A stretch of 64,000 nucleotides of DNA from Methylobacterium isbiliense (GTDB lineage: Bacteria; Pseudomonadota; Alphaproteobacteria; Rhizobiales; Beijerinckiaceae). The stretch spans positions 44,354 to 108,353 of the forward strand of contig NZ_BPQQ01000023.1 of assembly GCF_022179325.1 (NCBI RefSeq), given 5' to 3'. This document shows positions 56,285 to 64,000 of the stretch, piece by piece. The notes beneath the pieces were generated by a model that worked only from the letters and a program-made list of their open reading frames with translations, had not been told where the DNA came from and did not search any database. The translations under genes and the position numbers were made by a program. Each line of letters starts with the position of its first letter. Position 1 is the first letter of the stretch.

Positions 56285-57514
56285 TCACGCTGCGAGGGGT
56301 TGGGGATCGGTGCGCCCGAACATCAGGTCGTCGCGGTCGGCGCGGGACAGGGGGGTGCCCGAGCGGAGCAAGGCCTTGCACCAGCCCTGCTCGGCGACGT
56401 CGCCGACGAAGACGGCCCCGAGGAGCCGGTTCTGCGCGATGACGAGCTTGCGGTAGAGGCCCGCGGCCGGGTCGCTCCAGATCACGGCCTCGGCGCCCTC
56501 GGGCACGTCGACCACGCCCGCGGAAAAGACCGGCAGGCCCGAGACCTTGAGGCTGGTGGCGAGCGCCGTGCCCGCGTAGGCCGCCGCCCCGCCGCAGAGG
56601 TGGCGGGCCAGCACCTCGGCCTGCTCGTAGGCGGGCTCGACGAGGCCATAGGTCTGGCCCCGGTGCTCGGCGCACTCGCCCAGCGCGAAGACGGCCGGGT
56701 CGGATGTGGCGAGCTGGTCGTCCACCCTGATGCCGCGGCCGACATCGAGGCCCGCGGCCTGCGCGAGCGCGGTGGACGGGCGCACGCCCACGGACATGAC
56801 CACGAGGTCGGCCGGCAGGACCGTGCCGTCGGCGAGGCGCAACGCCTCCACCCGGCCCTCGCCCTCCACCGCGGCCGTGTCCGCCAGCAGACGCACCCGC
56901 ACCCCGCGCGCCTCGATGGCGCTCTTCACGAGTGCCGCGGCCGCGTGGTCGAGCTGGCGCTCCATCAGCCGGTCCATGACGTGCAGGAGCGTGGTGCCGA
57001 CGCCGAGCCGGGCGAGCCCGATGGCCGCTTCGAGGCCCAGCAGCCCGCCGCCGATGACGATGGCGCGCGCGCCCGCCACCGCGGCCCGGCGGATCGCCGC
57101 CACGTCGGCGAGGTCGCGGAAGGTGATGACGCCGGGCAGGTCCATGCCGGGCTTCGGCAGCCGGATCGGCACCGACCCCACCGCCAGGACGAGCCTGTCG
57201 TAGGGCAGGGTCAGGTCCCCGCCCACCGCGACCGTGCGGGCGGCGCGGTCGATGGCGGTGACGGGCGCGCCCGTCACCAGGGTGATGCCGTGCCCGGCAT
57301 ACCAGTCCAGGCCGCGGAACGTGCAGGCGGCCTCGTCGACCTCGCCGCCGAGCAGCGAGGAGAGCAGCACGCGGTTGTAGGCGGCCACCGGCTCGGCCCC
57401 CACGACCGTCACCGCGAAGCGGCCCGGCGCCGCCTCGGTCAGCCGCTCGAGGAAGCGCAGCGAGGCCATGCCGTTGCCCACGACCACGAGACGCTCGGCC
57501 GGACCGTCCTGCAT
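56285..57514 (-). CDS. NAD(P)/FAD oxidoreductase related to the NirB N-terminal domain
   Basis: A 409-residue flavoprotein. FAD motif VVVGNGMASLRFLERL at the N-terminus, LAVGSVPIRLPKPG, NAD motif VIGGGLLGLEAAIGLARLG near 150, and VFALGECAEHRG near 275. It matches the first domain of NADH nitrite reductase (NirB) and rubredoxin/ferredoxin reductases, without BFD or siroheme parts. It ends 11 bases before nirA and probably provides reduced ferredoxin or direct electrons to NirA; the carrier is not known. Begins at ATG 57514 with GAGGGA upstream. Confidence 0.87.
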   Translation of the reverse strand: MQDGPAERLVVVGNGMASLRFLERLTEAAPGRFAVTVVGAEPVAAYNRVLLSSLLGGEVDEAACTFRGLDWYAGHGITLVTGAPVTAIDRAARTVAVGGDLTLPYDRLVLAVGSVPIRLPKPGMDLPGVITFRDLADVAAIRRAAVAGARAIVIGGGLLGLEAAIGLARLGVGTTLLHVMDRLMERQLDHAAAALVKSAIEARGVRVRLLADTAAVEGEGRVEALRLADGTVLPADLVVMSVGVRPSTALAQAAGLDVGRGIRVDDQLATSDPAVFALGECAEHRGQTYGLVEPAYEQAEVLARHLCGGAAAYAGTALATSLKVSGLPVFSAGVVDVPEGAEAVIWSDPAAGLYRKLVIAQNRLLGAVFVGDVAEQGWCKALLRSGTPLSRADRDDLMFGRTDPQPLAA

Positions 57515-57525
57515 CGCCCCGTCCC

Positions 57526-58320
57526 TCACGCGGCGAGCGCCGGCTTGGCGTGGCGGGCGTACAGGAACTCCAGAACCTCGGCCCGGGCATGCGTGTAGAT
57601 CGGGTCCTCGACGAGGTCGAGGCGCCGGCGCGGCCGGGCGAGCGGCACGTCCAGCACCTCGCCGATCGTCGCCGAAGGGCCGTTCGTCATCATCACGATG
57701 CGGTCGGAGAGGAGCACCGCCTCGTCCACGTCGTGGGTGATCATGATGACGGTGTTCTTCAGCCGCAGCTGGATCTCCATGAGCTGGTCCTGGAGATGGG
57801 CGCGGGTGAGCGCGTCGAGGGCGCCGAAGGGCTCGTCCATCAGGAGCACCTTCGGCTCCATGGCGAGCGCCCGGGCGATGCCGACGCGCTGCTTCATGCC
57901 GCCCGAGATCTCGTGCGGGCGCTTCTCGGCCGCATGGGTCATGTTCACGAGGGCGAGGTTGTGGTCGATCCACTCCCGGCGCTCGGCCCGGCTCTTCTTG
58001 GCGCGCAGCACCTTGTCGACCGCGAGCGCGACGTTCTCGCGGACCGTGAGCCAGGGCAGGAGCGAGTGGTTCTGAAAAACCACCGCCCGCTCGGGGCCGG
58101 GGCTGTTGACCTCGCGGTCGTCGAGCAGCACGCCCCCGGTCGAGGCGCGCAGCAGGCCCGCCACGATGTTGAGCACCGTGGACTTGCCGCAGCCCGAATG
58201 CCCGATCAGGGAGACGAACTCTCCCTTGGCGATGGTGAGGTTGACGTCGCGCAGCACTTCCGTGGTGCGCCCGCCCCGCGTGAAGCTGATGCCGACGTTC
58301 GAGAGGACGAGATGGGACAT
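57526..58320 (-). CDS. nrtD: Nitrate ABC transporter ATP-binding protein
   Basis: A 264-residue ATPase. Walker A is GHSGCGKSTVLN, the Q-loop is FQNHSLLPWLTV, the ABC signature ISGGMKQRVGIARAL, Walker B VLLMDEPFGALD, and the switch histidine ITHDVDEAVLL. The NHSLLPW and EISGG forms are typical of the nitrate/taurine transporter group. It energises uptake of nitrate through NrtB. It lies 12 bases after nrtB. Confidence 0.94.
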   Translation of the reverse strand: MSHLVLSNVGISFTRGGRTTEVLRDVNLTIAKGEFVSLIGHSGCGKSTVLNIVAGLLRASTGGVLLDDREVNSPGPERAVVFQNHSLLPWLTVRENVALAVDKVLRAKKSRAERREWIDHNLALVNMTHAAEKRPHEISGGMKQRVGIARALAMEPKVLLMDEPFGALDALTRAHLQDQLMEIQLRLKNTVIMITHDVDEAVLLSDRIVMMTNGPSATIGEVLDVPLARPRRRLDLVEDPIYTHARAEVLEFLYARHAKPALAA

Positions 58321-58332
58321 GGGGGAGGGTCC

Positions 58333-59199
58333 TCAGGCGGTGGCGGTGCCGCGGGTGACGAGCACGCCGATCCCGGCGACCATGCGGTCGAGGACGAAGC
58401 CGATCACGCCGACATAGACGAGGGCCACGATGATCTCGCTGATGTGCGAGGAGTTCCACGCGTCCCAGATGAAGAAGCCGATGCCGACGCCGCCGATCAG
58501 CATCTCGGCCGCCACGATGGCGAGCCACGACAGGCCGACGCCGATGCGCAGCCCCGTGAAGATGTAGGGGGCGGCGGACGGCAGCATCACCTTGCCGAAG
58601 AACTCGAAAGCGTTGAGGCGCAGCACCGCCGCGACGTTGCGGTAATCCTGCGGGATGTTGCGGATGCCGACCGCCGTGTTGATGATGATCGGCCAGATCG
58701 AGGTGATGAAGATCACGAAGATCGCCGAGGGCTGGCCGTCCCGGAAGGCCGCGAGCGAGAGCGGCAGCCACGCGAGCGGCGGGATGGTGCGCAGCACCTG
58801 GAAGATCGGATCGAGCCCGCGCATCGCCCATTCGGACTGGCCGACCAGCGTGCCGAGGAGGATGCCGACGATGGCCGCGAGGGCGAAGCCGAGCGCCACG
58901 CGCTGGAGGCTCGCGGCGATGTGCCAGAACAGCCCCTTGTCGGTGCCGCCGTTGTCGAAGAACGGATCGATGATGATCGGCCACGCCTCGGAGAGCACCC
59001 GGGAGGGCGGCGGCAGGCCGGCGCCGGGCCGGGCGCAGAGCACCTCCCACAGGAGCAGGAACAGGCCGAGCACCACGAGGGGCGGGACGATGCGCGCGGC
59101 CGCACCCCGCAGCATCGCGGCGGTGATCAGGGGGCGGCGCGCGGCCTCGCCCCGGGGACGGACGGCGGACAGGCCGCCGAGCGAGAAGCCGAGCGCCAT
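58333..59199 (-). CDS. nrtB: Nitrate ABC transporter permease
   Basis: A 288-residue membrane protein with about six helices (first at LVVLGLFLLLWEVL; later LGFALAAIVGILLGTLVG and GFVLDRMVAGIGVLV). The binding-protein-transport EAA-like loop falls in NAFEFFGKVMLPSAAPYIFT with LRIGVGLSW. Its ATG at 59199 overlaps the nrtA stop by one base (TGATG), so translation is coupled. N-terminal extension of about 35 residues is polar. It forms the channel for nitrate with NrtD. Confidence 0.93.
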   Translation of the reverse strand: MALGFSLGGLSAVRPRGEAARRPLITAAMLRGAAARIVPPLVVLGLFLLLWEVLCARPGAGLPPPSRVLSEAWPIIIDPFFDNGGTDKGLFWHIAASLQRVALGFALAAIVGILLGTLVGQSEWAMRGLDPIFQVLRTIPPLAWLPLSLAAFRDGQPSAIFVIFITSIWPIIINTAVGIRNIPQDYRNVAAVLRLNAFEFFGKVMLPSAAPYIFTGLRIGVGLSWLAIVAAEMLIGGVGIGFFIWDAWNSSHISEIIVALVYVGVIGFVLDRMVAGIGVLVTRGTATA

Positions 59200-60539
59200 C
59201 ACGCCACCTTCTTGATGCTGAGGCTGGCGAGGTACGCCGCCGGGTCGGCCGGATCGAAGACCTTGCCGTCGAAGAAGGCCTCCTTGCCGCGCGAGGTCGA
59301 GGCCGGGATCTCGGCGACGCCGAGCGCCTTGGCGGCCTCGCGCCAGAGATCCTCGCGGTTCACCTTGGCGATGAGCGCCTTGGTGTCTGTCTGCGCGTCG
59401 AACTTGCCCCAGCGGATGTCCTCGGTGAGGAACCAGAGGTCGTGGGACTGGAACGGGTAGGAGGCGTGGTCGCGGAAGAACTTCATCACGAAGGGGCTGT
59501 CCTGGACGACGCGGCCGTCGCCGTAGTCGATCGTGCCCTTCATGCGCCCGGCGACGTCGCCGACCGGGATGTTGATCCATTGGCGCTTGGCGACGATGGC
59601 GGCGAACTCGTCGCGGTTCTCCGGCTTGTCGCACCATTGCTGCGCTTCAAGCACCGCCATCAGCAGCGCGCGGGTGGCGTTCGGGTGTTTCTCCACGAAG
59701 TCGGCCCGCATCGCGAAGGCCTTCTCGGGATGGTCCTTCCACAACTCGCCGGTGGTGAGCGCGGTGTAGCCGAGGCCCTGCTGGACGAGCTGCGCGTTCC
59801 ACGGCTCGCCGACGCAGAAGCAGTCCATCGTGCCGACCTTCATGTTCGCCACCATCTGGGGCGGCGGCACCACGATCGTCTCGATATCCTTGTCCGGATC
59901 GATCCCGCCGGCGGCCAGCCAGTAGCGGATCCAGAGGTCGTGGGTGCCGCCCGGGAAGGTCATGGCGGCCTTCACGGACTTGCCGGCGGCCTTCTTCTTC
60001 TCGGTCGCGACCCGGAAGACCTTGGAGTCGAGCGCGACCTTGGCGTCGAGGTACTCCTTGGCGACCGAGATGCACTGGCCGTTGGTGTTGAGCCGGGCGA
60101 GGATGTGCATCGGCACCGGCACGTTGTTCTGCGTCACGCGGCCGGCGCTGATCAGGTAGGGCATCGGCGACAGGATGTGCGCGCCGTCGATGCCGTTGCC
60201 GCCGGAGCCCAGCACGAGGTTGTCGCGGGTCGTGCCCCAGGAGGCCTGCTTGAGCACCTCGACGTCGGGCATGCCGTGCTTGGCGAAGAAGCCCTTCTCC
60301 TTGGCGACAAAGAGGGGACCCGCGTCGGTGAGCGCGATGAAGCCGAGCTTGGCGCCCTTCACCTCCGGGCCGGCCCCCTGGGCGAAGGCCCCGCCCGGAA
60401 GCGCGGCCCGCGCGGCCGCGGCGAGCGACAGCGCACCGGCAGCGCCCTTCAGGATCCCGCGCCGCGTGGTGTGGGCACGCGCACTCCGCTCACGACCGTC
60501 CTGGTCACTCCCGTCGTGGTCACTCTTGCCGATCGACAC
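59199..60539 (-). CDS. nrtA: Nitrate ABC transporter substrate-binding protein
   Basis: A 446-residue periplasmic binding protein with a Tat-type signal (TTRRGILKGAAGALSLAAAA, about 23-45). The nitrate-binding domain follows: GFIALTDAGPLFVAKEKGFF, ASWGTTRDNLVLGSGGNGID, FPGGTHDLWIRYWLAAGGID and VGEPWNAQLVQQGLGYTALT, all typical of NrtA/CmpA. The start is GTG at 60539 with AGAGGAG upstream. It is the first gene after the antitermination leader described separately, so it and everything downstream should depend on NasT. Confidence 0.94.
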   Translation of the reverse strand: MSIGKSDHDGSDQDGRERSARAHTTRRGILKGAAGALSLAAAARAALPGGAFAQGAGPEVKGAKLGFIALTDAGPLFVAKEKGFFAKHGMPDVEVLKQASWGTTRDNLVLGSGGNGIDGAHILSPMPYLISAGRVTQNNVPVPMHILARLNTNGQCISVAKEYLDAKVALDSKVFRVATEKKKAAGKSVKAAMTFPGGTHDLWIRYWLAAGGIDPDKDIETIVVPPPQMVANMKVGTMDCFCVGEPWNAQLVQQGLGYTALTTGELWKDHPEKAFAMRADFVEKHPNATRALLMAVLEAQQWCDKPENRDEFAAIVAKRQWINIPVGDVAGRMKGTIDYGDGRVVQDSPFVMKFFRDHASYPFQSHDLWFLTEDIRWGKFDAQTDTKALIAKVNREDLWREAAKALGVAEIPASTSRGKEAFFDGKVFDPADPAAYLASLSIKKVA

Positions 60540-60585
60540 CCTTGCCGCTCCTCTTGCCCTCGGACGATCCCGCCCGGCCCGAACG

Positions 60586-60657
60586 AAAAAACCGCTGCCC
60601 AAGCTCGACCGCGGCCGCCGTCCTGCGGGGCCTGTGCGGGGGGACTCGGGTCAGCGG
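60586..60657 (-). terminator. Intrinsic terminator in the nrtA leader
   Basis: Read on the minus strand: CCGCTG-A-CCCGAG (60657-60645) pairs with CTTGGGCAGCGG (60603-60592) with one bulged A and one G-T pair, a 12-bp stem, followed directly by six T's (60591-60586). The 5' arm overlaps hairpin 2 of the NasT target, so both cannot form at once. Confidence 0.85.
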
Positions 60658-60695
60658 CTCTGCTGACGGTATCGACCCGTCGGCGCTGACGGATC
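60650..60695 (-). promoter_or_regulatory. ANTAR (NasT) target: twin hexaloop hairpins in the nrtA leader
   Basis: On the minus strand, hairpin 1 is GATCCGTC (60695-60688), loop AGCGCC, GACGGGTC (60681-60674). After six bases, hairpin 2 is GTCAGC (60667-60662), loop AGAGCC, GCTGAC (60655-60650). Both loops have six bases with A at 1 and G at 4, the established signature bound by ANTAR proteins such as NasR, EutV and NasT. Hairpin 2 uses the 5' arm of the following terminator. NasT bound here should prevent termination when nitrate releases it from NasS. Confidence 0.88.
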
Positions 60696-60706
60696 GTCCC
60701 CAGTCC

Positions 60707-60723
60707 AGCAGGTTCCGTGCCAA
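60707..60723 (-). promoter_or_regulatory. Sigma-54 promoter for the nrt-nas operon
   Basis: Minus strand TTGGCACGGAACCTGCT differs at one position from the consensus YTGGCACGRNNNTTGCW. GG (60721-60720) and GC (60709-60708) are exactly 10 bases apart. Transcription would start near 60696, at the first base of hairpin 1's stem. NtrC-type nitrogen control is implied; no clear enhancer sites were identified. Confidence 0.82.
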
Positions 60724-60863
60724 GTCCGCCGCGGCGATCCCGACCGCCGAGATCGAAGGCGTCCGTAGGCGCCCGGACCGGCCAAGCTGCCGACACCGGG
60801 CTCTGCTGCGATGCACAAAACATGGGCGGCCTGATCGCCGTCCGGGCAGCGGCGGCGATTGCC

Positions 60864-61871
60864 TCAATCGCAGGCAGCGAGCAGGTCGGGCCGGAGGAAG
60901 CCCGCGGCGGCACCCCGGGCCGCGGCCACGTCGGCGAGCTGGCGGGCCGCCGCCATCTCCTCCAGCATCCAGGTCGCGGTGCCGGGCTCGAGCGAGAGCG
61001 CGTCCTCGCCGAGGACGAGGTAGTCCGGGGCGGCGCGCACGCTGCCGTCGGGGGCCACCTGCAGGTCGCCCCGCAGGCCGCGCAGGATCAGGTCGGGATC
61101 GACGTCGAGATGCCGCCGCCCGCCGAGCAGGCGCGCGAGATCGGGCCAGTGCTCGGGCGTGCCGCACCAGCGGGCGGCCGCCTTCAGTGCCCGCAGGAGC
61201 GGGGCCGCGCGCTCCTCCATCTCGGCCGCCAGGGTCAGCACCTTCTCGGGGCAGGCGGGCGCGATGTCGACGCCGAGCGCGGCGATACGGCCGACGCCCG
61301 CCGCCACCGCGACGCTGTTCCACGGGGCGCCGACGCAGAAGCCGTCGATGAGGCCGCGCCGCAGCGACTCCACCGTGCGCGGCGGCGGCACGACGACGAG
61401 GCGCACGAGGTCGAGCCGGCCGCCCCCGAGGGCGAGCAGCCGGCCGAGCTGATAGGTGTGGCTGGAGAACGGGTGCACGGTGGCGAGGCACAGCGGCCGG
61501 CCGGCGGCGAAGCGGGTTTCCGCCAGCCGCGCCAGCGCCCGTGCCACGTCGGGCAGCGCGTCGGAGGCCGGCGCCATCGCCTGCCACAGCGCCAGCGACA
61601 CGGTGACGGCGTTGCCGTTGCGGGCGAGCGCCGCCGGGGCGATCAGCCGGGCCGGCGGCCCGCTCAGCCCGAGATGGCTCGCCAGGGCCAGCGGGGCGAG
61701 CAGGTGCGCCCCGTCGAGGAGGCCGAGCGCCAGCTTGTCGCGCAGCGTCGCCCAGGAGGGCTCGGCCACGAGGTCGACGCGCATGCCTTCGCGTGCCGCG
61801 AACCCGCCCTCGACCAGCGCGATCACGGCGGCGGCATCGGTGAGCGGAACGTAGCCGAGTTGCAGCCTCAT
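60864..61871 (-). CDS. nasS: Nitrate sensor NasS
   Basis: A 335-residue cytoplasmic relative of NrtA without signal peptide. LGYVPLTDAAAVIALVEGGF starts the domain, with VAEPSWATLRDKLALGLLDG, a shorter FSSHTYQLGRLLALGGG and GFCVGAPWNSVAVAAGVGRI as nitrate-binding parts. In Paracoccus, Azotobacter and relatives NasS binds NasT and lets it go when nitrate is present. The ATG overlaps the nasT stop (ATGA, 61868-61871), so the two are made together. Confidence 0.92.
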   Translation of the reverse strand: MRLQLGYVPLTDAAAVIALVEGGFAAREGMRVDLVAEPSWATLRDKLALGLLDGAHLLAPLALASHLGLSGPPARLIAPAALARNGNAVTVSLALWQAMAPASDALPDVARALARLAETRFAAGRPLCLATVHPFSSHTYQLGRLLALGGGRLDLVRLVVVPPPRTVESLRRGLIDGFCVGAPWNSVAVAAGVGRIAALGVDIAPACPEKVLTLAAEMEERAAPLLRALKAAARWCGTPEHWPDLARLLGGRRHLDVDPDLILRGLRGDLQVAPDGSVRAAPDYLVLGEDALSLEPGTATWMLEEMAAARQLADVAAARGAAAGFLRPDLLAACD

Positions 61872-62488
61872 CCGAGCAGGTCCGCGGCGGTGACGATGGC
61901 CCGGGCGATGTCGACGATCTTGCGCTTCTCGTTCATGGCCTTGCGGCGCATCTGCCGGTAGGCCTCGTCCTCCGAAAGCCCCCTGGCGGTCATCAGGATG
62001 CCCTTGGCCCGGTCGATCAGCTTGCGGTCGGCGAGTTCGCTGCGCGCCTCCGTGAGTTCGCGCTGCAGCCGCGCGAAGGCGTTGAAGCGCAGGATGGCGA
62101 TGTCGATGATCGGCTTGATCCGCTCCGCCTTGAGCCCGTCCACGACGTAGGCCGAGATGCCGGCATCGACGGCGGCCTGCATCATCGGCACGTCGCTGCG
62201 GTCGACGAACATCGCCACGGGCCGCTCCACGAGGCGCGAGACGCCGAACATCTGCTCCAGGAGATCGCGGCTCGGGCTCTCGAGATGGATCACCACCACG
62301 TCCGGGGAGAGGGCCGAGAGCCGGTCGAGGAGATCCACCGTGTCGGGGATGACCACGACGCGGGCGCCCTCGACGGTGCGCAGACCCTCCTCCAGCACCG
62401 CCGCACGGGCCCGGCTCGGATCGACGACCGCGATGGTGAGGTGCTGCTCGGGAGAGGGCAGGGGAGAGGGGGACGCGAGATCGGGCAT
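61868..62488 (-). CDS. nasT: ANTAR-domain antitermination regulator NasT
   Basis: A 206-residue regulator from ATG 62488 (MPDLASPSP). A receiver-like domain (about 18-135; LTIAVVDPSRARAAVLEEGL, PDVVVIHLESPS) is followed by a helical linker and the ANTAR RNA-binding domain (about 145-200: LADRKLIDRAKGILMTARGL, SEDEAYRQMRRKAMNEKRK). The receiver Asp position is changed (VVIHLESP), in keeping with control by NasS binding rather than phosphorylation. It acts on the leader before nrtA. Confidence 0.93.
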   Translation of the reverse strand: MPDLASPSPLPSPEQHLTIAVVDPSRARAAVLEEGLRTVEGARVVVIPDTVDLLDRLSALSPDVVVIHLESPSRDLLEQMFGVSRLVERPVAMFVDRSDVPMMQAAVDAGISAYVVDGLKAERIKPIIDIAILRFNAFARLQRELTEARSELADRKLIDRAKGILMTARGLSEDEAYRQMRRKAMNEKRKIVDIARAIVTAADLLG

Positions 62489-62701
62489 GCGGCAGCGGGC
62501 GAGGCAATTGTCGGGCCGGGCGGCGCGGCCCGGCAGCTCGGACCGGGACAGCGGCGGCCGAGCCGGGCGCGGCGGAAGCGGCGCGGCACGCAACCAAGGC
62601 CGTCCTGCGGCGCTCTATATCGGCGGCAGCGCGACGCCGCAGAGGAGACCCGCCGCGGCATGCCCCTCGACCCGCCCCACCGCTTCCCCTGAGGACACGC
62701 C

Positions 62702-63991
62702 GTGATCGCCGCACTCCTCGCCGTCGCCACGGTGCTGGCGCCCGGCGCCGACCGGGCGGCCTCCTTCCTGCGCGCGAGCGCCGCCCGGACCGGGCAGGAC
62801 ATCGCCGAGGCCGTGGCGCTCGCGCGGCCCGCAGTGCCGGCCCTCTACCGCGCCGAGGCACGGGCGGTGTCGAACTGGCGCGAGGAGACCCGCGAGGCGC
62901 TGCGGCCGGTCTCGCTCGCCCTGGTGGCCTTCGCCTCGCCGGTGGATCCCGCCTTCGTGGCCCGCTGCGTCAAGCTCAACAACTACTGGTGCATCAAGCG
63001 CGCGAACTGGGACGGCGAGATCGGCGCCGATGCCGAGGGCCATACGGGCTTCGCGACGGCCGGGCACGGCGCCGACGCCGCGGTCTCGCTGCTGCGGCGC
63101 TACTACACGGTGCTCGGTCGCCGCTCCGCCCTGGCGATCGTGCGGCGCTGGGCGCCGGCCGAATGCGGCGCGCCGGTCGCGGTCCGTCCGCGCGGCACGC
63201 CCCAAGGCGCATCACGCGGCGCGCCGGCCTCGCCCGCACTGGCGGCGCTGGCCCCGCAGGGCATCGGCCGCACGGTCCGGGCGCGCTTCCTGGCCGCGCG
63301 GGGACGGGGCGTGCCGGCCCGCCGCGTCGCGGCGGCCAAGCCCGCGGCGGTCAAGCCGGCGGCGGTCAAGCCCGTGGCGGCAGCGAGGTCGCCCGCCATC
63401 CCGTCGGCGGCGACCGAGACCCTCGCGGCCCGCCCCGCACCGGCCAAGCCCGCCGCCGGGTCGGCGCTGCGCGTCCAGCCCTGGTCGGCCCTCGCGCGCC
63501 TCTCCGGGCGTCCGCGCGGCAGCGCCCGGCCGCTGCCGCTGATGGCGACGCCCTCGATCGCCACCGGCCTCGGTCCCGCCGCGCCGCGGCCGGCTTCCGC
63601 CGCGGTCACGCCCGGTCGGGTCCTCGACGGCGAGCGGCTCGCCGCCGAGGCCGCATTGCTGCCCTCTCTGACCTCGCTCACCTCCGTGGCGGCGCTGCCC
63701 GCGGCCCTGCGGCCGCCGCCGCCGCTCTGCAGCTCGGACGAGACCCGGATCCAGAACTATGCCGGCCGCATATCCGCGAGCGTCGGGCTCAAGGCCGGCG
63801 ACGACCTCGGCCTGTTCGACGCGGAGGGGCACGCCACGGCGCGCCTCGCTCCCGTGCTGCTGGCGATGTCGGCGGTCGAACTCGGCAGCCTCCAGGCGAG
63901 CCCCTCCCTGGTGGCCGACGCCATCGCCCGGGCCGAGGCGGCCAGGCCGCAGCCGGACGCGCCGCCGGGGCGGGCCGCCTCCGCGCCCTGA
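62702..63991 (+). CDS. Exported Ala/Pro-rich protein, unknown
   Basis: A 429-residue protein that starts with GTG at 62702 (GAGGA upstream). The N-terminus (MIAALLAVATVLAPGADRAA) looks like a signal peptide. Residues 85-155 form a compact domain: CVKLNNYWCIKRANWDGEIG, GHTGFATAGHGADAAVSLLR and ALAIVRRWAP. This resembles, loosely, the W-x-G...RWAP core of phage structural P5-like or wall-binding domains. A low-complexity linker (KPAAVKPAAVKPVAAA) and a C-terminal helical part with one cysteine follow. I cannot assign a function. It is divergent from nasT. Confidence 0.7.
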   Translation: MIAALLAVATVLAPGADRAASFLRASAARTGQDIAEAVALARPAVPALYRAEARAVSNWREETREALRPVSLALVAFASPVDPAFVARCVKLNNYWCIKRANWDGEIGADAEGHTGFATAGHGADAAVSLLRRYYTVLGRRSALAIVRRWAPAECGAPVAVRPRGTPQGASRGAPASPALAALAPQGIGRTVRARFLAARGRGVPARRVAAAKPAAVKPAAVKPVAAARSPAIPSAATETLAARPAPAKPAAGSALRVQPWSALARLSGRPRGSARPLPLMATPSIATGLGPAAPRPASAAVTPGRVLDGERLAAEAALLPSLTSLTSVAALPAALRPPPPLCSSDETRIQNYAGRISASVGLKAGDDLGLFDAEGHATARLAPVLLAMSAVELGSLQASPSLVADAIARAEAARPQPDAPPGRAASAP

Positions 63992-64000
63992 CCGCGCCCT

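Overview
The window comes from a high-GC alphaproteobacterium, most likely a Methylobacterium-type member of the Hyphomicrobiales. This is inferred from base composition, protein character and regulatory signals: a GGAAC-N17-CGTT stress promoter, a TTAA-N7-TTAA CtrA-type box, a DUF4164-zapA pair, and a MarR/OmpR/kinase set divergent from ilvE. It looks like ordinary chromosome. I see no rRNA, tRNA, CRISPR array, insertion sequence or prophage. Coding density is high, and many genes overlap by 1-8 bp.

Layout. 1-3456: 3' end of gltB, a GST gene and gltD (glutamate synthase). 3490-9734: a secreted SGNH hydrolase, bioB with a divergent LysR gene, a small secreted protein and a RecD2 helicase. 9832-11384: an AT-richer patch with two unknown divergent genes. 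11421-16536: DUF2244 membrane protein, nth, pdeM, an Lhr-type helicase and arfB (DNA repair and ribosome rescue). 16707-21074: a transglutaminase-like peptidase behind a CtrA-type box, moaA, DUF971, an L,D-transpeptidase, zapA and DUF4164. 21444-28664: gap, an unknown membrane protein, pgk, fba, a ThiE-like protein, a Sel1-repeat protein, an inositol monophosphatase and apt. 28801-32610: a PEP-mutase-family enzyme, a tandem GNAT fusion, an SDR and a DenD-like dehydrogenase.

32611-33399 has no convincing gene. 33403-36365: a B12-binding radical SAM protein and an NDH-2-like flavoprotein. 36394-40173: histidine kinase, OmpR regulator and MarR regulator, divergent from ilvE. 40284-43538: DUF3072 under a stress-sigma promoter, an orphan Flp pilin, LysR, DUF1127 and a MATE transporter whose frame runs antisense through DUF1127. 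43531-48519: Kef-type antiporter, ispH, thrB and a mazEF toxin-antitoxin pair. 48521-62488: a complete nitrate assimilation locus on the minus strand. The window closes with a secreted or anchored protein of unknown function.

The nitrate locus is the best-integrated system here. NasT (ANTAR antiterminator) and NasS (nitrate sensor) lie upstream of nrtA. Between them I find a sigma-54 promoter (GG-N10-GC), two consecutive hairpins with A1/G4 hexaloops (the known ANTAR target), and a 12-bp terminator stem with six T's. The 5' arm of the terminator is the 3' arm of hairpin 2. This predicts a nitrate-controlled read-through switch for about 12 kb: uptake (nrtABD), nitrite reduction (nirA with a flavoprotein partner), nitrate reduction (nasA with an Fe-S/FAD diaphorase) and siroheme synthesis (cysG). 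Glutamate synthase at the other end of the window would take up the ammonium produced.
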